Shown here one piece after another: positions 7,638 through 14,598 of a stretch of DNA of 64,000 nucleotides. The stretch is from UBA668 sp041394605 (GTDB lineage Bacteria; Actinomycetota; Acidimicrobiia; Acidimicrobiales; Ilumatobacteraceae). Both the position numbers and the translations under genes were made by a program. The stretch's first letter is position 1; every line of letters starts with the position of its first letter. The stretch covers positions 124,001 through 188,000 of the forward strand of contig JAWKHX010000008.1 of the NCBI GenBank assembly GCA_041394605.1, in the 5' to 3' direction. A model generated the notes under the pieces. That model made no database searches. It was not told the DNA's origin and saw only the letters and a program-made list of their open reading frames with translations.

Positions 7638-7776
7638 TCAGCAGGCGGGTTCGAAGGTGGTGTTGCCGTAGCAGTTGCGCCAGCCGACGAGCTCGAAAGT
7701 GATGACGAGGGTGATGGCGAGGTCGGCCCTCCGCCTCGACGTTCTTGTTCTGCTGGTCCTTGCCGGCCACGGCCAT
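7638..7776 (-). pseudogene. Remnant gene with cassette N-terminus and frameshift
   Basis: ATG 7776 begins MAVAGKDQQNKNVEAEG exactly as in paralogue 1, then the frame becomes Arg/His-rich and meaningless. In another frame the same DNA reads a plausible hydrophobic end, LAITLVITFELVGWRN then CYGNTTFEPAC and TGA at 7638. This looks like a gene that lost most of its body and shifted frame. The surviving tail does not match paralogues 1 or 2, so the cassette had been attached to a third, different protein. Confidence 0.55.
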
Positions 7777-7833
7777 ACGTGTAGCACGCCACGGCCCGCT
7801 TCCCCACCAGATCGGCCGTTCTCACTGGTCAGA
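7736..7833 (-). repeat. Promoter/N-terminus cassette, copy C
   Basis: Third copy of the segment at 5771-5868 and 6421-6520. The minus strand reads GGGGAAGCGGGCCGTGGCG, then TGCTACACG and MAVAGKDQQNKNVEAEG. It leads into the disrupted gene at 7638-7776. Copies B and C are nearly identical from the TACACG hexamer to the EAEG codons. Confidence 0.8.
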
Positions 7834-7890
7834 TCCCGAAACGGCCAGCCCATCTACTGACCAGTTTCGGGCGTCGTCGACAGGCGGTCG

Positions 7891-8163
7891 CTACGCGACG
7901 AGCTTGGCGTACTTGCGCTGTGCGGCCTACTTGGAGACGCCCAACATCGCGCCGATCTCCGACCATGACCGATCAGCGTGGCGAGCTGAACGAACCGCTT
8001 CCAGTAGCGCCTCGTCGAGTTCGCGGCGTCGTTCCGCCAGCTCGGCGATCGATCGAAGCGAAGCGGTGTCGGCGACGACCAGGTCGCGCTCCTCAACCGT
8101 GTCGGCCCAGGCTTCGAGCTCCTTGGCGCGTGTCGCTCGTGTCGGACTCATTGTGACCACCAT
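7891..8163 (-). pseudogene. HTH protein interrupted by an in-frame amber codon
   Basis: The first 78 codons read a mostly helical protein (RAKELEAWADTVEERDLVVA and DEALLEAVRSARHADRSW) ending in SEIGAMLGVSK followed by TAG at 7929-7927. The same frame then continues AAQRKYAKLVA and ends at TAG 7893-7891. SEIGAMLGVSK-Q-AAQRKY is the usual ending of a small HTH family, where the interrupted position is Gln. A CAG to TAG change is therefore the simplest explanation. The break falls in the recognition helix region, so the truncated product is probably inactive. ATG 8163 is used; ATG 8151 is an alternative start. Confidence 0.7.
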
Positions 8164-8312
8164 CCCTTCAGGAACTTCGCTCTCGCCGCCATCGCGTGAA
8201 TTACGGCGACCCCTTGATCGTCTTCGACAACACCAACCTCCAACGGCTCACCGCTTCTTGGATGGGCCGATGAACATGGTGACTGCTGGATCGTTGGCCT
8301 TCTGGCGCCGGT

Positions 8313-8651
8313 CTACCTCGGCATCCGCTCCGCGAGGAACTCGGACCAGCGGTCGAACATCTCTGCCACGAGTGGAGCGCTGGCTGGCTCGTCGAGGTCA
8401 CCCAGGAAAGTCGGCATCCTCGGACTGTCGGGGAAGAACTGGTCGCGGATGAGTCCCACCCAATGCTGGTTGCTCTCGCCCCCGAGGTAGCGGTGGGCGA
8501 GCCAGTCGCTGAACTCGAAACTGAGTCGTGAGTCGCACAGGGGGCCGTCGATATACGCGACGAACGTCGTGAAACGCTCATCGAAGATGTGCATCCTCGG
8601 CCGCTGCCGCAAGTGCTGCAAAGTCGCCGCGAGCAGTCTCAGGTCGGTCAT
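8313..8651 (-). CDS. Hypothetical protein
   Basis: A 112-residue protein that I do not recognise. It starts MTDLRLLAATLQHLRQRPRM and has an aromatic-rich middle (FTTFVAYIDGPL, FSDWLAHRYLGG, HWVGLIRDQFFP). No membrane helix or signal peptide is visible. The pattern of short helices with conserved-looking Trp and Arg residues is like small immunity or regulatory proteins in accessory islands, but this is only an impression. It stands alone on the minus strand, and the 149 bases between it and the HTH pseudogene hold no convincing gene. Confidence 0.5.
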   Translation of the reverse strand: MTDLRLLAATLQHLRQRPRMHIFDERFTTFVAYIDGPLCDSRLSFEFSDWLAHRYLGGESNQHWVGLIRDQFFPDSPRMPTFLGDLDEPASAPLVAEMFDRWSEFLAERMPR

Positions 8652-8866
8652 TTGCCCATCGTCTCATGTGCAGAACGATCCCTCTTTGTGTCAAGAGGCT
8701 TCTTCGTGCGGCCTTCGGGGCGCGTCGAGGTAGGCCCGTGACAGCGGTGGCTGTGTGGGCGTAGGGTTCGTCTGGGTCCGGGAGTGGCTCAATCCGAAGT
8801 GCCGGGGTTCAGGGTTTCGCCGGCCGCGCTGGATGTGAGAGTCGTTCCCTGATTGCCCTCCCGGGC

Positions 8867-9892
8867 CTACTTGTTCGCAGCGTCGAGGCGGAGTTGCTTG
8901 AACACGCGGTCGGAGATCTGGCGCTTCAACGCCCGTCGTGCTTCACGCGGTGTCTTGCCCTCGGCGACCTTGCGGTCGTAGTAGCCGCGTCCCTCGCTGT
9001 GGCTGTGGCGGATCTGCGTGACGGCGACGATGTGCAACGCGTGATTCAACGTCCGGTTCCCGCGCCGCGACAGTCGGTGCACGGTCCGGCCGGATGAGGA
9101 GAACTCGACCGGCGCGGTCCCGTTGTAGGCGGCGTAGTGGCCGGCGGACGGGAAACGCGTGATGTCGCCGGTGTAGCCGATGATCATCGCCGCGAGGATC
9201 GGGCCGATCCCGAAGATCTCGGTGATCGACGACCCCGACGCGATCACTTCTTCGGTGATGCGTGCCCTGTTCCGCTTCGTGCGGTCGTCGAGCATCACGA
9301 TCTCGGACAGGGTGTCGTAGGCGAGATCGAGCCGCTGCCGTTGACTCGCAGAGGTCGGAGCAATCCCGGCGAGGATGTGTTCGGCCTGGTTGACCACGAC
9401 TTCTTTGCGGATCCCGCCCGGCACCAACTCGGCGACGAGCGCATGCAACCGGCAACACGCACGCGACTTCGCCCGGCTGGTGTCGAGCTGGTTCTTCGCC
9501 AACAGGCGCAGGATCGTGACGTGATCCTCCACCCGCACCCGGGCGAGTGAGGGTGCGCGCAGCGCGGCGACCGCGACTGCGCGGGCGTCGTTCGCGTCGT
9601 TCTTCGTCGACCGGCCCGAACCGAGCAGCCGCACACGCGACGACAACGTCGCCGGCACATCCACGACCGTTTCGCCACGTGCGACGAGCTGCTGGGCGAG
9701 CAGATAGCCGAGCCCGCCCGCCGATTCGATCGCCCACGAACGACACTCGAACCGTGCCGCCCACGCGAGCAGATCCGTCACCTGACGGCTCGACGTTCGG
9801 ACCTCGAGCCTGGCGAGCTCGGTCTCCTGTCCATCGATTGCGCAAGCCGCATGAAGCCGCTTGTGCGGATCGATCCCGATGATCACTGACAT
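8867..9892 (-). CDS. IS110-family DEDD transposase
   Basis: This 341-residue recombinase starts MSVIIGIDPHK. The RuvC-like DEDD residues are visible as D8 (GIDPHK), E56 (AIESAGG), D99 and D102 (KNDANDAR). The C-terminal transposase-20 domain follows with FGIGPILAAMIIGYTGD, and the serine-containing block YAAYNGTAPVEFSSSGR is where the family places its catalytic serine. All parts are present without frameshift, so the enzyme looks intact. The open frame extends 95 codons upstream into non-coding sequence, but ATG 9892 matches family starts. Confidence 0.93.
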   Translation of the reverse strand: MSVIIGIDPHKRLHAACAIDGQETELARLEVRTSSRQVTDLLAWAARFECRSWAIESAGGLGYLLAQQLVARGETVVDVPATLSSRVRLLGSGRSTKNDANDARAVAVAALRAPSLARVRVEDHVTILRLLAKNQLDTSRAKSRACCRLHALVAELVPGGIRKEVVVNQAEHILAGIAPTSASQRQRLDLAYDTLSEIVMLDDRTKRNRARITEEVIASGSSITEIFGIGPILAAMIIGYTGDITRFPSAGHYAAYNGTAPVEFSSSGRTVHRLSRRGNRTLNHALHIVAVTQIRHSHSEGRGYYDRKVAEGKTPREARRALKRQISDRVFKQLRLDAANK

Positions 9893-10128
9893 CACTGATT
9901 CCCCTTCCGTGGTTGATGGGAACCGCGGTGGGCACTCCTGGTTCAGACTGATCCTGCGCGCCTCTTTCGAGCCACACCACGGCCGATTCACCCGGCAGCC
10001 GGCACCTCGTTCGGAAGCCAACCCGAGGGCGGCAGGCAGTTCATGAGCCAGACCACCGAGCGAATCGCGACGGTACGAACGAGCCGCACCGACAGCAAGA
10101 TCAAACAACCAGGCAGTTCTGAGCGCGG
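9893..10128 (-). ncRNA. Candidate IS110 bridge RNA region
   Basis: The 236 bases upstream of the transposase start contain no gene of their own. In IS110-group elements the left non-coding end encodes a bridge RNA with two loops that pair with target and donor DNA. The position and length fit. I cannot fold the RNA or identify loops by eye with confidence, so this is a positional prediction only. Confidence 0.3.
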
Positions 10129-10485
10129 TCAATCGAGCCGTTCCAAGGCAACCTGCGCGCAGAACCGGAAGTCGCACGAACCGTCGTCACGGCTCCTTAC
10201 CTCATCTGCCGCGACGAACTGAAGCTCGGCCCAGAACTCCTGGGTGGGCGCATCGAACCAATTGGACCGCACCGCCACCTTGAACTCCTCCGGAGCGAAG
10301 CTTCCCGCAAGCGCCCACAGATAGGACTCGACCACTTCGTGACGCAGACCCGGATCGGTCACCCCGCAGACTCGCAGAGTGCCACTCAGTTGGTATGCGT
10401 GCTGGTACAGCCACTCGGTGAGCACCTGCTCGAACGATGGTAAGGCCTGATCACCTCGCTGCACGGACGCAACTACTACACCCAC
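10129..10485 (-). CDS. Hypothetical protein
   Basis: A protein of about 118 residues with no recognised family. It contains WLYQHAYQLSGTLRVCGV, a helical segment VVESYLWALAGSFAPEEF and a tail SCDFRFCAQVALERLD. No signal or membrane segment is seen. The start is uncertain: GTG 10485 is chosen, with GTG 10464 and an upstream TTG possible. Its 3-prime end abuts the non-coding end of the IS110 element. A divergent zinc-ribbon gene starts at 10550, leaving a shared promoter region of about 65 bp. Confidence 0.5.
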   Translation of the reverse strand: MGVVVASVQRGDQALPSFEQVLTEWLYQHAYQLSGTLRVCGVTDPGLRHEVVESYLWALAGSFAPEEFKVAVRSNWFDAPTQEFWAELQFVAADEVRSRDDGSCDFRFCAQVALERLD

Positions 10486-10549
10486 AGTGGCAGATCGTCC
10501 ATCCAGCAAAGCGACAGCTCTGGCGCGAGCACGGCGTTACCCTCGATGC

Positions 10550-10849
10550 ATGTTCTGCCCGAAGTGCGCCGAGTCGATGACTGAGCGCGATGGCGAACTG
10601 ACTTGCGTCAAAGGCGAAATGGGGCTCTCGAAGCATCTGAGGCGATTGCTGACCCAATACTGCGATGACCCTCCGCTTCAACTGTCCTCGCGGCAGTCAC
10701 ACGCCAACTGGAGCGGGCTGTACTACTGCCCACTCGATGGGGCGCCCATGATCACGACTGCGACGCTCCACCCGATGTGCCCGATGTGCGATCGGATCCT
10801 CACCAACGCGATCCTCTACGACCTGCTGGAGCTCCATCCACACAGATAG
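10550..10849 (+). CDS. Small zinc-ribbon protein
   Basis: A 99-residue protein with paired cysteines: CPKC at residues 3-6, a Cys at about 18, YYCPLDGAP in the middle and CPMC near residue 80. The arrangement suggests two zinc ribbons. The segment between them is helical (GLSKHLRRLLTQYCDD). ATG 10550 follows TACCCT by 6 nt, in keeping with the leaderless pattern. Function is unknown; zinc ribbons of this size often bind nucleic acid or protein partners. Confidence 0.6.
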   Translation: MFCPKCAESMTERDGELTCVKGEMGLSKHLRRLLTQYCDDPPLQLSSRQSHANWSGLYYCPLDGAPMITTATLHPMCPMCDRILTNAILYDLLELHPHR

Positions 10850-10905
10850 CGCCGGGGGCCAGCTCTCGATTGCCACGTGAACCCGCCCGTAGCGGCAGCT
10901 CTGCG

Positions 10906-11079
10906 CTACTTGCGCCAGTCGGGACCGGAGCCCGTCACGACGGTGCGCTCGGCCACCCGCGGACCTAACCAGAAGTGCAGGGGTTGCCCCTCGTCTCGTG
11001 CGACGCGGGCCTGATGGATGCGATGGACTGGGTTCTTAGGCAAGAGGTACTCACGTAGCCAGGTGCCGACACGCCACGA
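10906..11079 (-). pseudogene. In-frame protein-like continuation after the TAG of the 238-residue gene
   Basis: Directly after the TAG at 11082-11080 the same frame continues for 57 codons before another TAG at 10908-10906. It reads a natural-looking sequence with WLREYLLPKNPVHRIHQARV and PLHFWLGPRVAERTVVTGSG. No start codon with a ribosome site is evident for a separate gene. Either the upstream gene has acquired a nonsense codon or this is a leftover of another gene. It fills most of the gap between 10850 and 11079. Confidence 0.4.
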
Positions 11080-11796
11080 CTAGAAGCATTCGGACGGCCA
11101 TCGTGGCATCGCGCCGTCGACCGCGAGGTGCTCGCCGATGATGCTCTCGACCGCGGCCGTGTTCGAAGGCAGGCCGACTCCCGGGAACCTCAACGGTGCG
11201 TCCGCCATTCGGCTCCGGGTCACGCTGTCGGTGGCCGCGAAGAGTCGGACCCAACTCACCGACTCGGGATCAGCCGGGCGTGTGGACCGGGCTAGCGCGA
11301 CAGCAACTGCTTCGACTCCGCAGGCAGCCGCAAGGCGGTCTCGCTCGGCTTCGGTCGCCCGGATCAAGTGAGGCACTGACACAGCATCATCAAGAACTGC
11401 GCCGATCAACAGGTAGGTCAATGCACGTGCCTCAGGGTCCCCGAAGGGCTGAGCATCCATGAGCGCAGAAGCTGCCAACCGAAGCTCAGCACGCGTGCGG
11501 CGTTCGGCCTCCACCGCATCGCCAACCGCTGTCTCCGCCGAACTCGACCCTGCGTCAAGGCGGGACCACACCCCGACCCATTGGGCGACACCCCTCAACA
11601 CCGCGAGCAGGTAAACCGGGAACGGATGGTCAGGCAATGCCGTGCGGATCGCAGCCACGACCTCATCAGCTTGCACAGCAACCGCTGCTCTGCCGGGAAG
11701 CACCGCATCGAGCAGCCAGTCATGTGAATGCTGAGCCGCAGCCAACGAAGTTGCACCAATCAACTCGGCGAGCGCGGCGTCGATCTCGACGGTCAT
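11080..11796 (-). CDS. Hypothetical protein, mostly helical
   Basis: A 238-residue Ala-rich protein starting MTVEIDAALAELIGATSL. It is almost entirely helical in appearance, with no signal peptide, no motif that I recognise and few cysteines. Segments such as ALTYLLIGAVLDDAVSVPHL and EAERDRLAAACGVEAVAVAL look structural. The gene is divergent from the DUF2293 gene with 69 bp between starts. The frame may originally have extended 57 codons beyond the present TAG stop, so the protein may be truncated. Confidence 0.5.
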   Translation of the reverse strand: MTVEIDAALAELIGATSLAAAQHSHDWLLDAVLPGRAAVAVQADEVVAAIRTALPDHPFPVYLLAVLRGVAQWVGVWSRLDAGSSSAETAVGDAVEAERRTRAELRLAASALMDAQPFGDPEARALTYLLIGAVLDDAVSVPHLIRATEAERDRLAAACGVEAVAVALARSTRPADPESVSWVRLFAATDSVTRSRMADAPLRFPGVGLPSNTAAVESIIGEHLAVDGAMPRWPSECF

Positions 11797-11865
11797 TCGG
11801 TTGCTAACCAGTGCTGTCGGACCACACCGGCAGTATGGCTGCCGCACGACGCCAGGTAGCGCCGA

Positions 11866-12633
11866 ATGCCCGGTATGTGCGCTCGGCGCAAGTGGTCCCT
11901 GGTGTTGGCGTCGGTGCTGGAATCTGGGTCGGGGACGTGCGATTGTCTCGTGATGGTCGATGAGGATCCGGCACGGCTGCATCTGGAGGTGTACGACACC
12001 AAGTCCGGTCTGTGGCATCCCGAGCTCGGCGATCTCGATCAGCCGGACGGTTGGGACTTGCTGCCCGCTGGCGACGCGTTCCTCACGCGGCAGGTGAAGG
12101 CCGCCGGCGCCTACTGGGTTCTGTTCCGCCCGAAGGGCCGCGGGCAGCATCGCCGCCAGTTGGGTCTGCTCGCCCCGATCGAATCGATTGCGGCAGCACG
12201 CGAGGCGGCGGCGGCCACCGCCGCACGGCGCGAGACGCAACGCGAGTCGAGCAGCCGCCAACGTGAGCGAGCCGAGGCCGCGTATCGCGCCGAGTTCGAG
12301 GAGGCCGTGTTGCGATGGTTGGCGTTCGCCCCGCAGCATCACGTGATCGCAGACGAGATCGCACGAGGCGCAGTTGACCGCGCAGCGGTGGTCGGCAGCG
12401 GACGGGTCGGGCGGACCAAGCAGTTGACCCTCGACGAACGTGCCGCGTTAGCCGCACGGGCATTCATTCGTCATCGTCACACCGACTACGAGGACCGACT
12501 GTTCTCGCTCGAGCTGGGCGAGCTCGACATCGACTCGGGCATCGGCACGAGCGAAGTCGGGGACTACCGGGAAATCAAACGCACGGCGCACGGCGAGGTC
12601 GACGCGTTCCTCGAGCAGCACCGAGTTCACTGA
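11866..12633 (+). CDS. DUF2293 domain-containing protein
   Basis: A 255-residue protein. The N-terminal half contains LLPAGDAFLTRQVKAAG followed by WVLFRPKGRG. The middle is a long charged helix rich in Ala, Arg and Glu (about residues 108-145), and the last 110 residues contain AVLRWLAFAPQHHVIADEIA, VGSGRVGRTKQLTLDERA and AFIRHRHTDYED. These blocks match my memory of DUF2293, whose biochemical role is unknown. ATG 11866 is used; ATG 11953 would remove a Cys-containing leader (CARRKW and TCDC). Confidence 0.6.
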   Translation: MPGMCARRKWSLVLASVLESGSGTCDCLVMVDEDPARLHLEVYDTKSGLWHPELGDLDQPDGWDLLPAGDAFLTRQVKAAGAYWVLFRPKGRGQHRRQLGLLAPIESIAAAREAAAATAARRETQRESSSRQRERAEAAYRAEFEEAVLRWLAFAPQHHVIADEIARGAVDRAAVVGSGRVGRTKQLTLDERAALAARAFIRHRHTDYEDRLFSLELGELDIDSGIGTSEVGDYREIKRTAHGEVDAFLEQHRVH

Positions 12634-12777
12634 CTGTCAACGGCCGCCACCGCATCCGCCCCCTCGTCACGCGCCCGCAATCCGCCGACAGAAGTACTTG
12701 CGCGTAGCGCCCACACCGGGCCCTAGGAGCGGGTGGTGTCGGTTGCGTTTCGTCGGATCTGATAGCAGAATGCAAGC

Positions 12778-13008
12778 ATGCCGAACGTGTTGGTGAGAGA
12801 CCTCCCGGACGACGTCCATGCCAACCTGCAGAAACGAGCGGAGGCCGAGGGCAAGTCGTTGCAGCAGTACCTGGCGAGCGAACTGACCAGGCTCGCCAGC
12901 ACACCGACACTCAACGACGTCCTCGACCGGATCGGTCGCCGACGCGGCGGCAAGGTCGGATTCGACACGGCGGTGCACGATCTCGACGAGGAACGTGGGC
13001 GCAGTTGA
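12778..13008 (+). CDS. vapB: VapB/FitA-type antitoxin
   Basis: A 76-residue protein with a ribbon-helix-helix N-terminus (NVLVRDLPDDVHANLQKRA, then EAEGKSLQQYLASEL) and an acidic tail that would wrap the toxin. It overlaps vapC by 4 nt (TTGA), the standard coupling for these modules. The toxin is held inactive by the tail, and the complex usually represses its own promoter. A TAGCAG hexamer lies about 9 nt upstream of ATG. Confidence 0.85.
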   Translation: MPNVLVRDLPDDVHANLQKRAEAEGKSLQQYLASELTRLASTPTLNDVLDRIGRRRGGKVGFDTAVHDLDEERGRS

Positions 13009-13403
13009 TCGTTGTAGATGCCTCGGTCATGGCCAACCTCGTCGGCGATGACGGGCAGGCCGGGAAGACCGCCAGGACACGCTTGGCTGGGGAGGCCCAT
13101 CTCGCCGGACCCGATCTCATCGATGTCGAGACAGTCTCCGTGCTCCGCAAGCGGTGGCAAGCAGGCGACCTCACAGCACGACGATTCAGAGCAGCAGTCG
13201 ACGACCTCCTGACCCTTCCGATGGATCGCTTCCCGACGGGACCGCTCATGATCCGTGCCTACGAGTTGCGCTCCAATGTGACCCCCTACGACGCCGCATA
13301 CGTCGCGCTCGCCGAGTCCCTCGGCTACCCCCTTCTCACCGCTGACGCCAGACTCGCGCAGGCGCCGGGCATCCGTTGCACCGTTGAACTCCTCCGCGTA
13401 TGA
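13005..13403 (+). CDS. vapC: VapC-type PIN-domain ribonuclease toxin
   Basis: A 132-residue PIN-domain toxin. The acidic active-site residues are visible: Asp5 in MIVVDASVMAN, Glu in LIDVETVSVLRK, Asp in TPYDAAYVALAE and Asp in LLTADARL. The start is a TTG that overlaps the antitoxin stop, which would keep toxin translation low and coupled. VapC toxins cleave tRNA or rRNA. The module appears intact, unlike the toxin-antitoxin remnant immediately downstream. Confidence 0.88.
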   Translation: MIVVDASVMANLVGDDGQAGKTARTRLAGEAHLAGPDLIDVETVSVLRKRWQAGDLTARRFRAAVDDLLTLPMDRFPTGPLMIRAYELRSNVTPYDAAYVALAESLGYPLLTADARLAQAPGIRCTVELLRV

Positions 13404-13633
13404 CGGACGCGGAACTGCCGCGATGGCCTCGCTGGACCGCATCACCGTCACCCGCAATGGCCGGCCGGCAGCAGTGTTGATGAGTGCGGACGACCTCGCA
13501 GCACTGGAAGACACTCTCGAGTTGCTCTCCGACCCAACGGCGATGGCCGCCATCGAACACGCCCCGACGCGAGGTCGAAGCCGGCCACACCGTCTCCGCC
13601 GACGAGATTCGCGCCAGATACCTCCAGCGATGA
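13404..13633 (+). pseudogene. Phd/YefM-type antitoxin remnant
   Basis: The segment encodes RITVTRNGRPAAVLMSADDL and AALEDTLELLSDP, a clear Phd/YefM signature, but the usual first 15-20 residues are missing because vapC ends just upstream. In the run of four C at 13562-13565 the frame shifts by one base. Removing one C restores REVEAGHTVSADEIRARYLQ and a TGA at 13631 that overlaps the toxin ATG. The gene is therefore both N-truncated and frameshifted. Confidence 0.7.
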
Positions 13634-13904
13634 CCGAACCCCTCTGGGCGTTGCGTGTCGCAGCCTCGGCCGAACGCCAACTCTCCCGGCTCCCCGAACG
13701 AGTCGCCGCTGCCGTCGTGAAGTCATGGTCGGTCCCCTGTGCGAGAACCCTCGCCGGGTCGGTCATCCCTTGCAGCGAGAGCTCGCCGGGCTGTGGTCTG
13801 CCCGACGAGGCGCCTATCGAGTGATCTACGAGATCGGTGACAAGGCGCGCCTTGTCACCGTGCTGCGGATCGACCATCGCTTGGACGTCTACCGACCCCG
13901 CTAG
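13630..13904 (+). pseudogene. RelE/ParE toxin remnant with frameshift
   Basis: ATG 13630 begins MTEPLWALRVAASAERQLSR, a RelE-family start. Near 13716-13724 one base appears to be missing. After it, the frame ending at TAG 13902 reads GPLCENPRRVGHPLQREL, ARRGAYRVIYEIGDKARL and VTVLRIDHRLDVYRPR, the canonical RelE C-terminus. Without the shift the product is scrambled. Together with the broken antitoxin this is a dead module, unless these are sequencing errors. Confidence 0.75.
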
Positions 13905-13961
13905 CACCGAGCGCGCACGCGACGTGTCATCCCCTGGTCAAGGAGACCTCTGAAGACATCC

Positions 13962-14585
13962 TCAGCCCTCGCCCAGCCGGAACTGCAGGACGGCTTCGAC
14001 GTCGTCGAGCAGTTCGGCCAGGCGGCGCACCCGCTCCGCCGGGCCGGTGCAGCACAGGAGGTCGTAGCGGTCGGCCGCGCCGACCGGTGCCATCGTCACC
14101 AACTGGTGGCTGGCGGCCAGCGGTTCGGGGTTGATCTGGTCGACGATGCTGCCGGCGGGCTCGCCCACCTCGGCGGCCAGGGCGGCCAGGCGGCGCACCC
14201 TGCCCTCCACGGCCTCGACCAGGGCGGTTACCTCGGCCGGGTCGTCGTCGGTCTCCGGCCAGTCCTCCACCTGCGCCCGCGGGTACGGGTCGTCCGGCAG
14301 CCAGGCCGTCACCCGGATGCGACGGGTGCCGACGGCGATGGCCGCGAACCGGCCGTCGGGGGTCTCGGCCACCTGGATGAGGCGGGCAACGGTGCCGACG
14401 TCGCGGCGGACGTCGCCGCCACCCACCTCGTGGCCACGGTCGATGAGGACGACGCCGAACTCGGGCTCCGGGTCGGTGAGGCAGCGGCGGATCAGCGCCC
14501 GGTAGCGCTGCTCGAAGACGTGCAGCGGCAGCACGTCGCCGGGCAGCAGCACGGACCCGAGGGGGAACATCGGTAGCTCGGCCAC
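13962..14585 (-). CDS. Lon N-terminal-domain (LON substrate-binding) protein
   Basis: A 207-residue stand-alone LON domain. The N-terminus MFPLGSVLLPGDVLPLHVFE and the later block FGVVLIDRGHEVG are diagnostic. No AAA or protease domain follows. The family is common in actinobacteria and its role is not settled; protein binding is likely. The gene starts with GTG 13 nt after the stop of the PBP4-type gene, so the two are probably co-transcribed. Confidence 0.85.
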   Translation of the reverse strand: MAELPMFPLGSVLLPGDVLPLHVFEQRYRALIRRCLTDPEPEFGVVLIDRGHEVGGGDVRRDVGTVARLIQVAETPDGRFAAIAVGTRRIRVTAWLPDDPYPRAQVEDWPETDDDPAEVTALVEAVEGRVRRLAALAAEVGEPAGSIVDQINPEPLAASHQLVTMAPVGAADRYDLLCCTGPAERVRRLAELLDDVEAVLQFRLGEG

Positions 14586-14598
14586 GGCTACTCCGCGG

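Larger units (their letters stand above)
8700..10128 (-). mobile_element. IS110-family insertion element (ends approximate)
   Basis: The element contains one intact transposase gene at 8867-9892, about 236 bp of non-coding sequence upstream of it and up to 215 bp downstream. IS110-family elements lack clear terminal inverted repeats and do not make obvious target duplications, so the exact ends cannot be read from a single copy. The limits given are set by the nearest flanking genes. The family uses a structured bridge RNA from a non-coding end to choose its target. Confidence 0.6.

Noticed and set aside
8187..8264. Short plus-strand frame reading GDPLIVFDNTNLQRLTASW
   Set aside because: It looks protein-like but is only about 25 codons, without a ribosome site or a partner domain. 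A degraded fragment is possible but not supportable.
7891..11082. Possible reassignment of TAG to Gln in the island, since two genes have in-frame TAG followed by protein-like sequence
   Set aside because: Both frames also end with TAG as the final stop, and TAG appears as a normal terminator elsewhere (for example the EamA gene). Mutation or sequencing error is simpler.
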